Assembly (NCBI GenBank): GCA_027318585.1
Contig: DAHVOW010000014.1
Coordinates: 1-41,317, forward strand
DNA length: 41,317 bases
Reading direction: 5' to 3'
Source of the DNA: Methanobacteriaceae archaeon
GTDB lineage: Archaea; Methanobacteriota; Methanobacteria; Methanobacteriales; Methanobacteriaceae
In this document: piece after piece, positions 12,440-20,382 of the stretch
Layout: each line of letters opens with the position of its first letter
How positions within the stretch are numbered: the stretch's first letter is position 1
Program-made: the position numbers and the translations under genes
Notes under the pieces: generated by a model
What the model was told of the DNA's origin: nothing
Databases searched by the model: none
What the model saw: the letters and a program-made list of their open reading frames with translations, nothing else

Positions 12440-13732
12440 ATGATGGAGTTCCAGGTGGAGAAAACTGAAAAGATACAGGGAGTGGTCCAGGCACCGCCTT
12501 CTAAAAGCTACACCCACCGGGCCTTCTTCCTGGCCTCCCTGGCCAGGGGAGAGTCAAGGGTACACAATCCCCTGTACTCCGAGGATACCCTGGCCTCCCT
12601 GGTAGCCTGCCAGGCCTTCGGGAGCCAGTTCCAGGTGAGTGATGAAATGTCCCTGGTGGAGGGCACCGCTGGTGATCTTCAAACCCCGGAGGATGTCCTG
12701 GATCTTAAAAACTCCGGTACCACCCTCCGCCTGGCCACCACTATGGCCTCCCTGGCCCCGGGGTGCACGGTCCTCACCGGGGATGACTCCCTCCGGACCA
12801 GGCCCATGCAACCCCTCCTGGCCTCCCTGGCCAAACTGGGAGTGCAGGCCCAGTCCACCCGGGAAAATGGACGGGCCCCCATCATTATCGAAAACGGTTT
12901 TAAGGGCGGCTCAACCTCCATACCGGGGGATGTGAGCTCCCAATATATCTCCTCCATCCTGATATCTGCTCCCTACTCCCAGGAAGGGGTGGAGCTGGAG
13001 GTCACCGGTGATTTCATCTCCCGGCCCTACGTGGAGATGACCCGGGATATCATGGCCCACTACGGGGTTAAGGTGGACTACCAGGCTGATGAGAAACAGT
13101 TCCAAGTGGAACCCCAGACCTACCAGGCCCGGGACTACACAGTGGAGGGGGATTACTCCTCAGCATCCTACCTGGTAGCCGCCGCTGCTATCCTGGAGTC
13201 GGAGATCTCCATCCGCAATCTGTTTAAGGACTCCCGGCAGGGGGATAAGGTCATCCTGGGCATCGTGAAAGAGATGGGATTGGAGGTCCAGTGTCTAAAA
13301 GATGAAGTGAAGTTAGAGGGCAACGGCCAGATCAGGGGGGTGGAGGTTAACCTGGAAGACACCCCGGACCTGGTACCCACGGTAGCCGTGTTAGGCGCCC
13401 TGGCTGAGGGCACCACCACCATAACTGGAGTGGAACACGCCCGCTATAAGGAAACAGACCGCATCAGCACCACCGCCCAGGAACTTAAGAAGATCGGCTT
13501 CCGGGTTGAGGAAAAACTTGACGGACTAGTACTAAAGGGCGGAATCCCCGATAGGGTCTCTGATGTGGTGGTGGATAGCCACGGTGATCACCGCCTGGCC
13601 ATGGCCTTATCACTGGTGGGACTTAAGTTAGGTAGTCTTCGGGTGCAAAATGCCCAGGTCCATAAAATATCCTTCCCCCGATACAGGGAGGTAATGGAGA
13701 AGTTGGGTTGCCGAATCCGAGCGGTTATGTAG
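12440..13732 (+). CDS. aroA: 3-phosphoshikimate 1-carboxyvinyltransferase (EPSP synthase)
   Basis: Joins phosphoenolpyruvate to shikimate 3-phosphate, the sixth step of the shikimate pathway. Family landmarks are APPSKSYTHRAFFLASLARGES (described by its S-K-S and T-H-R residues near 20-25), LKNSGTTLRL, DSLRTRPMQPLL, a central GDYSSASYL and, near the end, SHGDHRLAMAL. Length is about 430 residues. Two ATGs in tandem (12440 and 12443) follow AGGTG at 12432-12436; either could be used. A longer in-frame start at 12389 lacks a ribosome site. A TATA-like GGTATAATAA near 12361-12370 suggests a promoter of its own after valS. The last 85 bp recur 547 bp downstream. Confidence 0.95.
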   Translation: MMEFQVEKTEKIQGVVQAPPSKSYTHRAFFLASLARGESRVHNPLYSEDTLASLVACQAFGSQFQVSDEMSLVEGTAGDLQTPEDVLDLKNSGTTLRLATTMASLAPGCTVLTGDDSLRTRPMQPLLASLAKLGVQAQSTRENGRAPIIIENGFKGGSTSIPGDVSSQYISSILISAPYSQEGVELEVTGDFISRPYVEMTRDIMAHYGVKVDYQADEKQFQVEPQTYQARDYTVEGDYSSASYLVAAAAILESEISIRNLFKDSRQGDKVILGIVKEMGLEVQCLKDEVKLEGNGQIRGVEVNLEDTPDLVPTVAVLGALAEGTTTITGVEHARYKETDRISTTAQELKKIGFRVEEKLDGLVLKGGIPDRVSDVVVDSHGDHRLAMALSLVGLKLGSLRVQNAQVHKISFPRYREVMEKLGCRIRAVM

Positions 13733-14194
13733 TTTTATTGTAGAAATTAAAATCATTAACGTACTTTTAATAATTAAATCTTCATTTAAGTACTTTTTTA
13801 AAATTAAACACTTAGTGGATATCACTATAATCAGCATGTTTATATGCACATGTCGAAATAATTATAATCGTTCAAGTTGGTCATCTGGTTCTTATGCCAT
13901 TATAAGCTGGATCAGACCGGATAATTGGAGGATATGCAAAAAACCACAAATAATTAGTTATCAATAATATTCTAAGAAATTTGTCTCCTAGTTTCTTCAT
14001 AAACCTCCATGGAATCCGGGACAGGAAAATATTAATTTTGATATAAATAAACATATATTCAGTCAGGATGGTCCTATCCGATCCTAAATTAGTATTATGT
14101 TTAAACGGGTCATCACTATCCTTCTTGAAAATGTTGATCATCCTTATCCATTGACCTATTCTAATAGGACTTAAAGCAGGTGAGATTGTGTATA
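13733..14194. other. AT-rich insert between aroA and its 3'-end copy
   Basis: No supported gene. It is clearly more AT-rich than the flanking genes. It contains short dyads (TAGTG-GATAT-CACTA at about 13812-13826; GTACTT/AAGTAC around 13760-13792). The minus-strand open frames across it are low-complexity and partly antisense to the duplicated aroA end. Confidence 0.6.
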
Positions 14195-14279
14195 AAATGC
14201 CCAGGTCCATAACATATCCTTCCCCTGTTATAGGGAGGTAATGGAGAAGTTGGGTTGCCAAATCGAAGTTCTTATATAG
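14195..14279 (+). pseudogene. Decayed copy of the aroA 3' end
   Basis: This segment aligns without gaps to 13648-13732, the last 85 bp of aroA including its stop codon; I count about 74 identical positions. A core of 28 identical bases runs 14232-14259 (matching 13685-13712). In the aroA frame it reads NAQVHNISFPCYREVMEKLG and ends at the same TAG. There is a stop codon just upstream and no rest of the gene, so it cannot make an enzyme. It may be the scar of a tandem duplication or of an element that integrated into the aroA 3' end. Confidence 0.8.
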
Positions 14280-14345
14280 TTGTTAATCCCAGAGTCTTAA
14301 CATACAAAGCCTAAAATATTAATCCTTAAGGTGCAGGCGGGTACC

Positions 14346-14837
14346 ATGACCGGTAACAACAACTCCAAGTTACGTGAGAAGGAAACTAAAATATTGATCC
14401 TGGGATCTTACAACTCCGGTAAGACCACCACCCTGGAGAAAATCTGCCATAACAAGGCCAAGGTGGAGTACAACGGCACCACCATATCCCTGGATTATGG
14501 GAACACCCAGATCGATGGGAAGAAGGTGCATTTATTTGCATCTCCAGGCCAGGAACGCTTCCGTTTCATGCGGGAAGTTCTGTCCCGGGGCATGGACGGG
14601 GCCATCGTGGTGGTGGATAACAGCCAGGGAGTCACTGACCTGGATCTGGAGATCATCCAAACCCTCCATCAGGGCCAGGTACCCTACGTGGTCTTCGCCA
14701 ACAAACAGGACCTCAACACCGCTGAACTGGACTTGAATGGTTTCAAAGCCCAGATAATACCCACCACTGCCCATGAGGGTAAGGGAGTCCAGGAAGGTCT
14801 GGATCTACTTTTAAATATGGTACAAGAGGGGAATTAG
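14346..14837 (+). CDS. COG2229-type small GTPase
   Basis: Predicted regulatory GTPase of the SRP-receptor-beta/MglA-like group. The P-loop is GSYNSGKTT. The G3 region is ASPGQERFRFMREVLSRGM, where the usual aspartate of DxxG is a serine or alanine; loss of this aspartate is common in COG2229. NKQD is the G4 guanine-specificity motif. Length is about 163 residues. Start 14346 follows GGCGGG; an in-frame GTG at 14331 is an alternative. It precedes nth by 23 bp and is probably co-transcribed. In other prokaryotes the group often pairs with roadblock proteins, but none is adjacent here, so the signalling role is unknown. Confidence 0.86.
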   Translation: MTGNNNSKLREKETKILILGSYNSGKTTTLEKICHNKAKVEYNGTTISLDYGNTQIDGKKVHLFASPGQERFRFMREVLSRGMDGAIVVVDNSQGVTDLDLEIIQTLHQGQVPYVVFANKQDLNTAELDLNGFKAQIIPTTAHEGKGVQEGLDLLLNMVQEGN

Positions 14838-14860
14838 CCATCACCATCATTGACCAGGTT

Positions 14861-15472
14861 ATGAATGGCCTCCGGAAACATTATCAACTCCGGATTTTTG
14901 AAAACAGGGACCCCTACCGGGTCCTAATCCGCACCATACTCTCCCAGAGGACCCGGGATGAGAACACCGACCGGGCCACGGCCCAGCTTTTTGATGAATA
15001 TCCCACCCTGGAAGATGTGGCCTCCGCCACCCCCGAGGAGCTGGAACCACTCATACGCCCGGCAGGATTCTACCATGTTAAGGCCCGGCGGATCATAGAG
15101 GTCTCTCAGATGCTCCAGGACGAGTATGGGGGTGTGGTGCCGGAGAAGATGGAAGAACTTTTGCTTTTACCGGGTGTGGGCCGTAAAACCGCCAACTGTG
15201 TACTGGTCTACGCCTTCCAAAAACCGGCCATACCCGTGGACGTGCATGTGCACCGCATCAGCAACCGTCTGGGACTGGTGGACACCAAAACACCCGAAGA
15301 AACTGAAGTGGAACTGGAACGGATTGTCCCCCGTAAGTACTGGATAGAACTAAATGACCTGATGGTGCAGTTTGGTCAGACCATCTGCCGGCCGGTGAAT
15401 CCCCTGCACGAGATATGTCCCCTGGCTGATATCTGTCTCTACTACCAGGAGCTCTTGCCGGAAGGCGAATAA
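14861..15472 (+). CDS. nth: Endonuclease III-type DNA glycosylase/AP lyase
   Basis: Base-excision repair enzyme that removes oxidised pyrimidines and cleaves at the abasic site. The helix-hairpin-helix motif LLPGVGRKTANCV carries the catalytic lysine (in GRKTA), and VDVHVHRISNR carries the catalytic aspartate. The iron-sulfur loop is CRPVNPLHEICPLADIC. Compared with the usual C-x6-C-x2-C-x5-C it keeps cysteines 1, 3 and 4 but has histidine at position 2. Length (203) is normal. The start has only a weak ribosome site (CAGGTT), and the frame is open upstream without a better start codon. Confidence 0.92.
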   Translation: MNGLRKHYQLRIFENRDPYRVLIRTILSQRTRDENTDRATAQLFDEYPTLEDVASATPEELEPLIRPAGFYHVKARRIIEVSQMLQDEYGGVVPEKMEELLLLPGVGRKTANCVLVYAFQKPAIPVDVHVHRISNRLGLVDTKTPEETEVELERIVPRKYWIELNDLMVQFGQTICRPVNPLHEICPLADICLYYQELLPEGE

Positions 15473-15654
15473 GGACCGTAAATTAGGATCAGCTTTAATT
15501 TTTACATGAAAACTAAAATTCTTTAAGCCAGTACTTAGATAATAATAGGTGTAATACCCCAAAATTAGCCCCGTCTATGATTATCTTTTACGAATATTGC
15601 AGGGACTAATTAGATATTCGGTTATTACCTCCCAGTTAAAGTGAGGGATGTGGT

Positions 15655-16197
15655 ATGCCCGGTACCGAGCAAAAAATTTTAGACGCCGCCTTGAAGGTTT
15701 TTGCCGAAAAAGGATATAAGGGTGCCACCACTAAGGTAATTGCCGGGGAATCTGGATACAGTGAATTCACCCTTTTTAGGAAGTTCAAATCCAAACAAAA
15801 TCTCTTTGAATTAGTTTTAACCATGGGTGCAGAACACCTGAAAAATGAATTCCTGACTATTCTGGTGGATAAGGAATTTGAAAACAACCGGGAATTTCTG
15901 GAATACCTGGTGATAAATCTGGACCAGATGGCCCAGGGTAACTTTGAATTTCTGAATTTATCCCTTAACGAGGGCCAGATCCTGGAACCAGTTATGCAGG
16001 AATTCATAGAGCTTCTGAGTCAATACATCAGGAAGCATCTTCCTGGCCAGAAGATCGACTATGAATGTTTTGCCCTGACCATACTATCCTTCATTTACAT
16101 CATCAACCTGGATCATCATCTGGGACGTTCTTACTGTTACGACCATGAAACCGGACCGCAAAGATTCATAGACAATTTAAACCTGTCCCTTCGCTGA
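15655..16197 (+). CDS. TetR/AcrR-family transcriptional regulator
   Basis: N-terminal helix-turn-helix of the TetR type: EQKILDAALKVFAEKGYKG, then TTKVIAGESGYSEFTLFRKF (residues about 5-45). A helical ligand-binding domain follows, of 180 residues in total. GTGAGGGATG before the ATG at 15655 supplies the ribosome site. No transporter or enzyme lies next to it in an arrangement that would reveal its target: nth is upstream and a candidate small RNA lies downstream. The ligand is unknown. T-rich sequence (16229-16237) follows the gene. Confidence 0.89.
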   Translation: MPGTEQKILDAALKVFAEKGYKGATTKVIAGESGYSEFTLFRKFKSKQNLFELVLTMGAEHLKNEFLTILVDKEFENNREFLEYLVINLDQMAQGNFEFLNLSLNEGQILEPVMQEFIELLSQYIRKHLPGQKIDYECFALTILSFIYIINLDHHLGRSYCYDHETGPQRFIDNLNLSLR

Positions 16198-16360
16198 TAA
16201 AACACTAATTTTACGGGGTATAACTTCTTATTTTTCTTCAATAATAGCTTTTCCATCTTTTTGCTTAGAAAACAGTACATTAATGACGTCTATTTATATT
16301 CATGGCTTAAATCAATTTACTAGTCAAAAAAATTTATATGTTAGCACTCACTAAGAGGAG

Positions 16361-16463
16361 TGGGGGGATGAATGGGTAATTGGGAGGAATACCTAAACCA
16401 ATATGGTTTCTGTGGGAGTGAAGGTTACATCTTAATCAACACTCCTACCCATCCCTTTTTTTG
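16361..16463 (+). ncRNA. Candidate structured small RNA
   Basis: A TATA element (TTTATATG, 16333-16340, with an A-run before it) sits about 25 bp upstream of a G-rich start at 16361-16367. The first bases pair with the last: ATGGGTA (16372-16378) with TACCCAT (16446-16452), extended by GGG (within 16362-16367) with CCC (16453-16455). The 3' strand is immediately followed by TTTTTTT (16456-16462). Inside are a second stem GGAGTG (16415-16420)/CACTCC (16440-16445), abutting the closing stem, and AACCA-ATA-TGGTT (16396-16408). Promoter, closed ends and terminator fit a roughly 100-nt RNA. A 30-residue open frame (16372-16464) overlaps it and is the alternative reading. Confidence 0.5.
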
Positions 16464-16655
16464 AAAAAATCTTTCAAAACTGACTGTTTTTTTAATACTT
16501 TATTTTCAGGTAAGATTTTTCGATAAAAATTCCTTATCGTGACCGGTGGATGAAGATGCTAATAATGGCTCCTGGATCTGCATTCATCACCATTGACAAT
16601 ATTGATATTAATATTAAATACTACTTGTGATAATAAATTATGATGGTGATGGTAT

Positions 16656-17117
16656 ATGAATACCAAGGTTATAGTAGGATTGGCAGTTTTAATTGTTTTA
16701 ATTGGAGGAGTTAGCGCTTATGGATTTTTTTCACCGGCTGAGAAGAACAGCCCCCAGACGCAGAGTCCTGCTCCAGTAGCAACGCAAGAAGTACAGCAAG
16801 AAGAAAAAAATACCGTGAATGCCCAGGAACAGGTCTGTGCCAAATGCGGTGGTAAGGGTTACCTGAAATGTGGTAAATGTGGTGGTGACGGAGTCATCGG
16901 TGGAGACTGTGCCAAATGTGGTGGTGATGGAAAAGTCTATTATGATGCCAATGGTGAAGAGATGCCCAACATGATTAAGATGCTCCAGGTCCTGGCCTGT
17001 CACGAGGCTACCTGCCCCAGCTGCGGAGGTACCGGCGGATCCCAATCCAAATGCCCCACCTGCGGAGGAGATGGTAAGATCACCTGCCCGGGCTGCGGTG
17101 GAGACGGACACACCTAA
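16656..17117 (+). CDS. Membrane-anchored CxxCxGxG (DnaJ zinc-finger-like) protein
   Basis: The 153-residue protein starts with one hydrophobic helix (about residues 4-27), then a low-complexity Q/P/E linker (28-58). It is therefore probably anchored in the membrane with the rest outside, or it is secreted. The remainder holds repeated C-x-x-C-x-G-x-G units: CAKCGGKG, CGKCGGDG, CAKCGGDG, CPSCGGTG, CPTCGGDG and CPGCGGDG. These resemble the zinc-binding domain of DnaJ, but there is no J domain. GGTGATGG before the ATG is the ribosome site. Function unknown; it could bind zinc or unfolded protein. The COG1107 exonuclease 0.4 kb away has the same kind of zinc finger. Confidence 0.78.
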   Translation: MNTKVIVGLAVLIVLIGGVSAYGFFSPAEKNSPQTQSPAPVATQEVQQEEKNTVNAQEQVCAKCGGKGYLKCGKCGGDGVIGGDCAKCGGDGKVYYDANGEEMPNMIKMLQVLACHEATCPSCGGTGGSQSKCPTCGGDGKITCPGCGGDGHT

Positions 17118-17151
17118 ACCTATTTATTTTCTAATTTTCTTCTTTTTATTA

Positions 17152-17529
17152 ATGAGAACTGATTTTACACCCCGAAAGTTCCTGGTGGAATACGGGCCCT
17201 TCCACTACCCGGAGGAAGTATTTACCATCTTCCTGCGAGATGATTTGCTATTCTACTCTCCGGATGGCTCTAAAAGTAATGAAGAAGAAATATCACCCAC
17301 CGAAGAAGAATGGAACTGTTTCTGGCAGGAGCTGGATGAACTGGGGGTGTGGGACTGGAACCCCACCTACCAGTTATGCTGCCTGGAGGGCACCCGGTGG
17401 AAGTTAAAAATAGTTTATAACGACCTTAAGATAAACTCTTCCGGGGAGAATGACTATCCCGACACTTTTCTAGGATTCTGGGCGGCGTTGGAGGAGTTAT
17501 TGGATCGGGATTTAAAGTTGGACATTTAA
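17152..17529 (+). CDS. Conserved-looking hypothetical protein, probably leaderless
   Basis: The 125-residue product is rich in tryptophan and acidic residues, for example WNCFWQELDELGVWDWNP, followed by a beta-rich part with GTRWKLKIVYNDLKINSSG and a C-terminal helix FWAALEELLDRDL. It recalls a family of small proteins of unknown function found in bacteria, but I cannot name it. No ribosome site precedes the ATG at 17152. A TATA-like TATTTATTTT (17121-17130) lies about 25 bp upstream, so the message is probably leaderless. It converges on the minus-strand exonuclease gene, with 12 bp between stops. Confidence 0.66.
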   Translation: MRTDFTPRKFLVEYGPFHYPEEVFTIFLRDDLLFYSPDGSKSNEEEISPTEEEWNCFWQELDELGVWDWNPTYQLCCLEGTRWKLKIVYNDLKINSSGENDYPDTFLGFWAALEELLDRDLKLDI

Positions 17530-17541
17530 TAAAAAAATATC

Positions 17542-19713
17542 CTACCTCATCCCCGCCACTTTCCCCGCAAACCCCGAGAGCACCTTCTTAGATAAGCCCT
17601 CCACGAACTTCAAGGAACCAGCACACTCATGACCCCCACCATCGATACCGGCCTCGGGTATCTCATCTGCTAATTCTAGAATAATGGTGTTCAAGTTGAA
17701 GCCGAACTTCTCATTCACCGCATCCGTGGCCCTGATCACCCCAAAGTCCGGTCCATAGGCCAAAGTTAAAATAGGTATTTCCTCGCCGTGTTTCTGGACC
17801 ATCTGGTCATGGACGTAGCCACAGGTCTTGCCCGGGGCGGGGTAGGTGAACTTGTGGGCGTACTTCTCCACGTCCAGGACGTTGAAGATGATGCCGTTGG
17901 GCAGGTTCTGGGTCTTGAGGTTGGGCATGGCCGCGGCCAATTGCCACTTCACCCGACGCTGAGACTCCTGGTACAATGCATCCACCAGTTTGGTGTGTTT
18001 GTCCCGGTTTCCCAGGCCCAGGATGGTGTCCATTATGCCCCGACCGTTCATGAAGCGCAGGTAGAAAGCCTCAAAATCCACAGTAGTAGCAATTTTTTCC
18101 AGATCATCCCAGTCGTAGCCCTTCTCCCCTGCGATCTCGATGTAACGTTCTGCCTCCGGGGAGCGGGCGTGGTCCCCCACCGCGGCGATTCCGGGCAGGT
18201 GCCGTATGCGGTCGGTGACTTCTGGGTTGATCATCCCGGCCAGCTCCACAGCCAGGGCCCCGGCGGTGATCTGACTGTCACCCCCCACCAGGTAGGGGTT
18301 CACGTGGACGTCCACGTAGTCATCCACGGCCACCCGGCCATCCTCCACCACACCGGGGTAGTGGTGGTCCACCACCACGATCTCCATGTCGTAGACCTTG
18401 ACCTTCATCAAGGCCAGGATATCCTCCTCGGTGGAGCCATTATCCAGCAGAACCACCAGGGGCAGTTTCTGTCCATGGCGTTCCTGGTCCTCCAGGGCGA
18501 AACTAAGATCCTTCACCACATCCTCCAGTTCATAGAAGGGTGCTTTGCTGGGGGAGCGGCGGAAGTAGTGCCACTCCGAGTCATTGGCCGGGTTGATGTC
18601 CCGGATGAGGGGTATCACCGCTTTCTCCACCGCCACCCCGGCGCAGATACCATCGGCATCGGCGTGGTGGCGTACCAGTATACTGCGGCCGTCCAGGATG
18701 GCCCGGCGTATGGACTGGGCTGCCCGGGCTAAAAGTGGCCTTAGCTTCTCCAGGGTGGGGCTCTCCTGCAGGAGGCTGGTGCTCTCCGGAACGGCCCTTT
18801 TATCCAGGGCCTCATCAATGATCTTCCGGGCATCAGCGGCCTCCGGTCCGGTTAAGCGTTCCAGAAATTCGGTTTCGATCTGGATCTTACCCCCGTGGAG
18901 GGACACCTCCCCCAGGACCTCCACCATGTGACCGGTCTGTACATGGGGATAGACCCGTTCCCCGGGCTGGTCAAAGGCCGCGGCCCAGGTGATGCCGGTC
19001 TCATCGGAGATGGTGAAGATGGTGGGTCCGGTGGTCTGCTGGATATGTATAACCTCCCCCACCAGGCGCACATCCTTACCCCGGTCCTGGGGAGTGACCT
19101 GGCCAATGGGGGTGCGGAGTAACTCTTTTTTAAGCTTTACCAGGTGATAAGCCCCGTTAATACGGGCCGGTTCCAGGTCCACTTCACCCCGGTGGGTTTT
19201 GATCTCCGTCACCCGGGCGAAGACCTCATCCCCCACCTGGTAGCTGGAGGCCCGCATGCGCATTAACCCGTAGACCTTCTTGGTGAAGGTCACGAACACT
19301 CCAAAGTCCACCACCTTGGTGACTTTACCCTTGTACACCGACCCCACTTCCAGATCCCCGATGTTACTGGCGGGGTGGAGCTGGTAGACTACCTGTTTAC
19401 TCTGGCAGTCCCCACAGAAATCTCCTTTTTCGATCTGTTTACCACATTTCTGGCAGTGGTTAAGCTCCCCCTTCCCATCACAGGAGGGGCAGGTCTGGGT
19501 TACCTCTACTTCGCCTTTTCCTTTACACATCGAGCAGGGAACCTCTTCATCCACGTCCAGCTGGTACCTCTCCCGGGCGCCCTTGGGCAGTCCCTTCACA
19601 TGGTCCTGGAGGTCCACCTGGTCGCTTACACCGGTTCCATGGCAGTCTTCACAGATCTGGTAACTGGTTATCAGGTATCCTTTCCCTTTACAATCTAAAC
19701 ATGTCTTCTTCAT
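17542..19713 (-). CDS. Archaeal RecJ-like exonuclease with DnaJ-type zinc finger (COG1107)
   Basis: Multidomain DHH-family phosphoesterase of 723 residues. Order: DnaJ-type zinc finger with CxxCxGxG units at Cys5/8, 21/24, 60/63 and 75/78, then a further Cys87/90/100/103 ribbon; an S1 RNA-binding domain (about 123-182); an OB-fold domain (about 213-287); the DHH domain with HHADADG (349-355), LLDNGS (422-427) and VVVDHH (446-451); and the DHHA1 domain with GGGHECAGS (692-700). All metal-binding motifs are intact, so an active nuclease or phosphodiesterase is expected. Family members are RecJ-like, but the natural substrate is not established; S1 plus zinc finger suggests RNA or structured nucleic acid. 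GAGGATTATAC before the ATG supplies the ribosome site. Confidence 0.91.
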   Translation of the reverse strand: MKKTCLDCKGKGYLITSYQICEDCHGTGVSDQVDLQDHVKGLPKGARERYQLDVDEEVPCSMCKGKGEVEVTQTCPSCDGKGELNHCQKCGKQIEKGDFCGDCQSKQVVYQLHPASNIGDLEVGSVYKGKVTKVVDFGVFVTFTKKVYGLMRMRASSYQVGDEVFARVTEIKTHRGEVDLEPARINGAYHLVKLKKELLRTPIGQVTPQDRGKDVRLVGEVIHIQQTTGPTIFTISDETGITWAAAFDQPGERVYPHVQTGHMVEVLGEVSLHGGKIQIETEFLERLTGPEAADARKIIDEALDKRAVPESTSLLQESPTLEKLRPLLARAAQSIRRAILDGRSILVRHHADADGICAGVAVEKAVIPLIRDINPANDSEWHYFRRSPSKAPFYELEDVVKDLSFALEDQERHGQKLPLVVLLDNGSTEEDILALMKVKVYDMEIVVVDHHYPGVVEDGRVAVDDYVDVHVNPYLVGGDSQITAGALAVELAGMINPEVTDRIRHLPGIAAVGDHARSPEAERYIEIAGEKGYDWDDLEKIATTVDFEAFYLRFMNGRGIMDTILGLGNRDKHTKLVDALYQESQRRVKWQLAAAMPNLKTQNLPNGIIFNVLDVEKYAHKFTYPAPGKTCGYVHDQMVQKHGEEIPILTLAYGPDFGVIRATDAVNEKFGFNLNTIILELADEIPEAGIDGGGHECAGSLKFVEGLSKKVLSGFAGKVAGMR

Positions 19714-19740
19714 GTATAATCCTCAAAAAATTAGTAATTT

Positions 19741-20232
19741 TTATTTGAACAATGCCGCGTTCTGCTGAACCAGCTGGTCCTTCTGGGTGGATAAAGCCAC
19801 AGACTGTTTCATGTAGTCGTTGGCCAGGTCCAGGTGCTGGTTGGCATTGGTGGTTTCATTATCCTGCAGGTAGGGTATGGCCATCTTCAACTCACTGGTA
19901 GCGTTCAGGCGCAGGTCCAGCTCCTGCAAAGTGAGCTGGAAGTAGTTGATATAAACCTGTTTTTCACTGTTTCTGGCGTAGATCAAGGCCTCTTGGGTGG
20001 AGGACCGGCCCAGGTCGAATTCACTGAAGGCGTTGTTGGTCTGGGTAAGTGCCTGTTCGTATTGTAACTTGTTGGTACTGGCCACGGCCTGGTTGTAGTA
20101 GGAGTCACCCTGCTGCAGATGGTCAGTGATGGTGGAGGCCAGCTGGTCCATACGGGATACATTGGAGTTTATACAACCACTTACAGATATTACCAGGAGT
20201 AGTAGTGCCAGTATCAGAGTCCATTTACGCAT
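19741..20232 (-). CDS. Small predicted lipoprotein
   Basis: A 163-residue protein with a signal sequence (RKW followed by a leucine/isoleucine-rich core) ending in the lipobox-like SVSGC (Cys about residue 20). It is therefore probably exported and lipid-anchored on the outer face of the membrane. The mature part is helical and rich in Q, N and A with heptad-like spacing, suggesting a helical bundle or coiled coil. Not recognised beyond that. ATG 20232 was chosen as start; a GTG two codons upstream (20238) is possible and overlaps the GGATG ribosome site. It lies 27 bp upstream of the COG1107 gene on the same strand. Confidence 0.72.
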   Translation of the reverse strand: MRKWTLILALLLLVISVSGCINSNVSRMDQLASTITDHLQQGDSYYNQAVASTNKLQYEQALTQTNNAFSEFDLGRSSTQEALIYARNSEKQVYINYFQLTLQELDLRLNATSELKMAIPYLQDNETTNANQHLDLANDYMKQSVALSTQKDQLVQQNAALFK

Positions 20233-20382
20233 ATTCACATCCTTCGCTTATAGTTTGATTATAATAGGTTTATAGTAGGTATCTCACCCTAAAGGTTAAT
20301 AAATGTTTAAAGTAGTCACTAAGATACCGGGTGGCTATTTTAGATGTGTAAATTTAAAAAAAAATTGATGGGGGAGATTTTT

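Noticed and set aside
13881..14261. Minus-strand frames at 13628-13849 and 13881-14261 with matching ends
   Set aside because: Their similarity (ATQLLHYLP...) is only the antisense of the duplicated aroA 3' end.
16372..16464. 30-residue ORF inside the candidate RNA
   Set aside because: Ends in the T-tract and consists largely of the paired strands; kept only as the alternative to the RNA.
16556..16630. 24-residue ORF preceded by GGTGGATG
   Set aside because: Very short, overlaps the probable promoter of the gene at 16656, and no homology recognised.
17788..18732. 314-residue antisense frame in the COG1107 gene
   Set aside because: Valine/histidine-rich shadow of a clear coding sequence with all DHH motifs.
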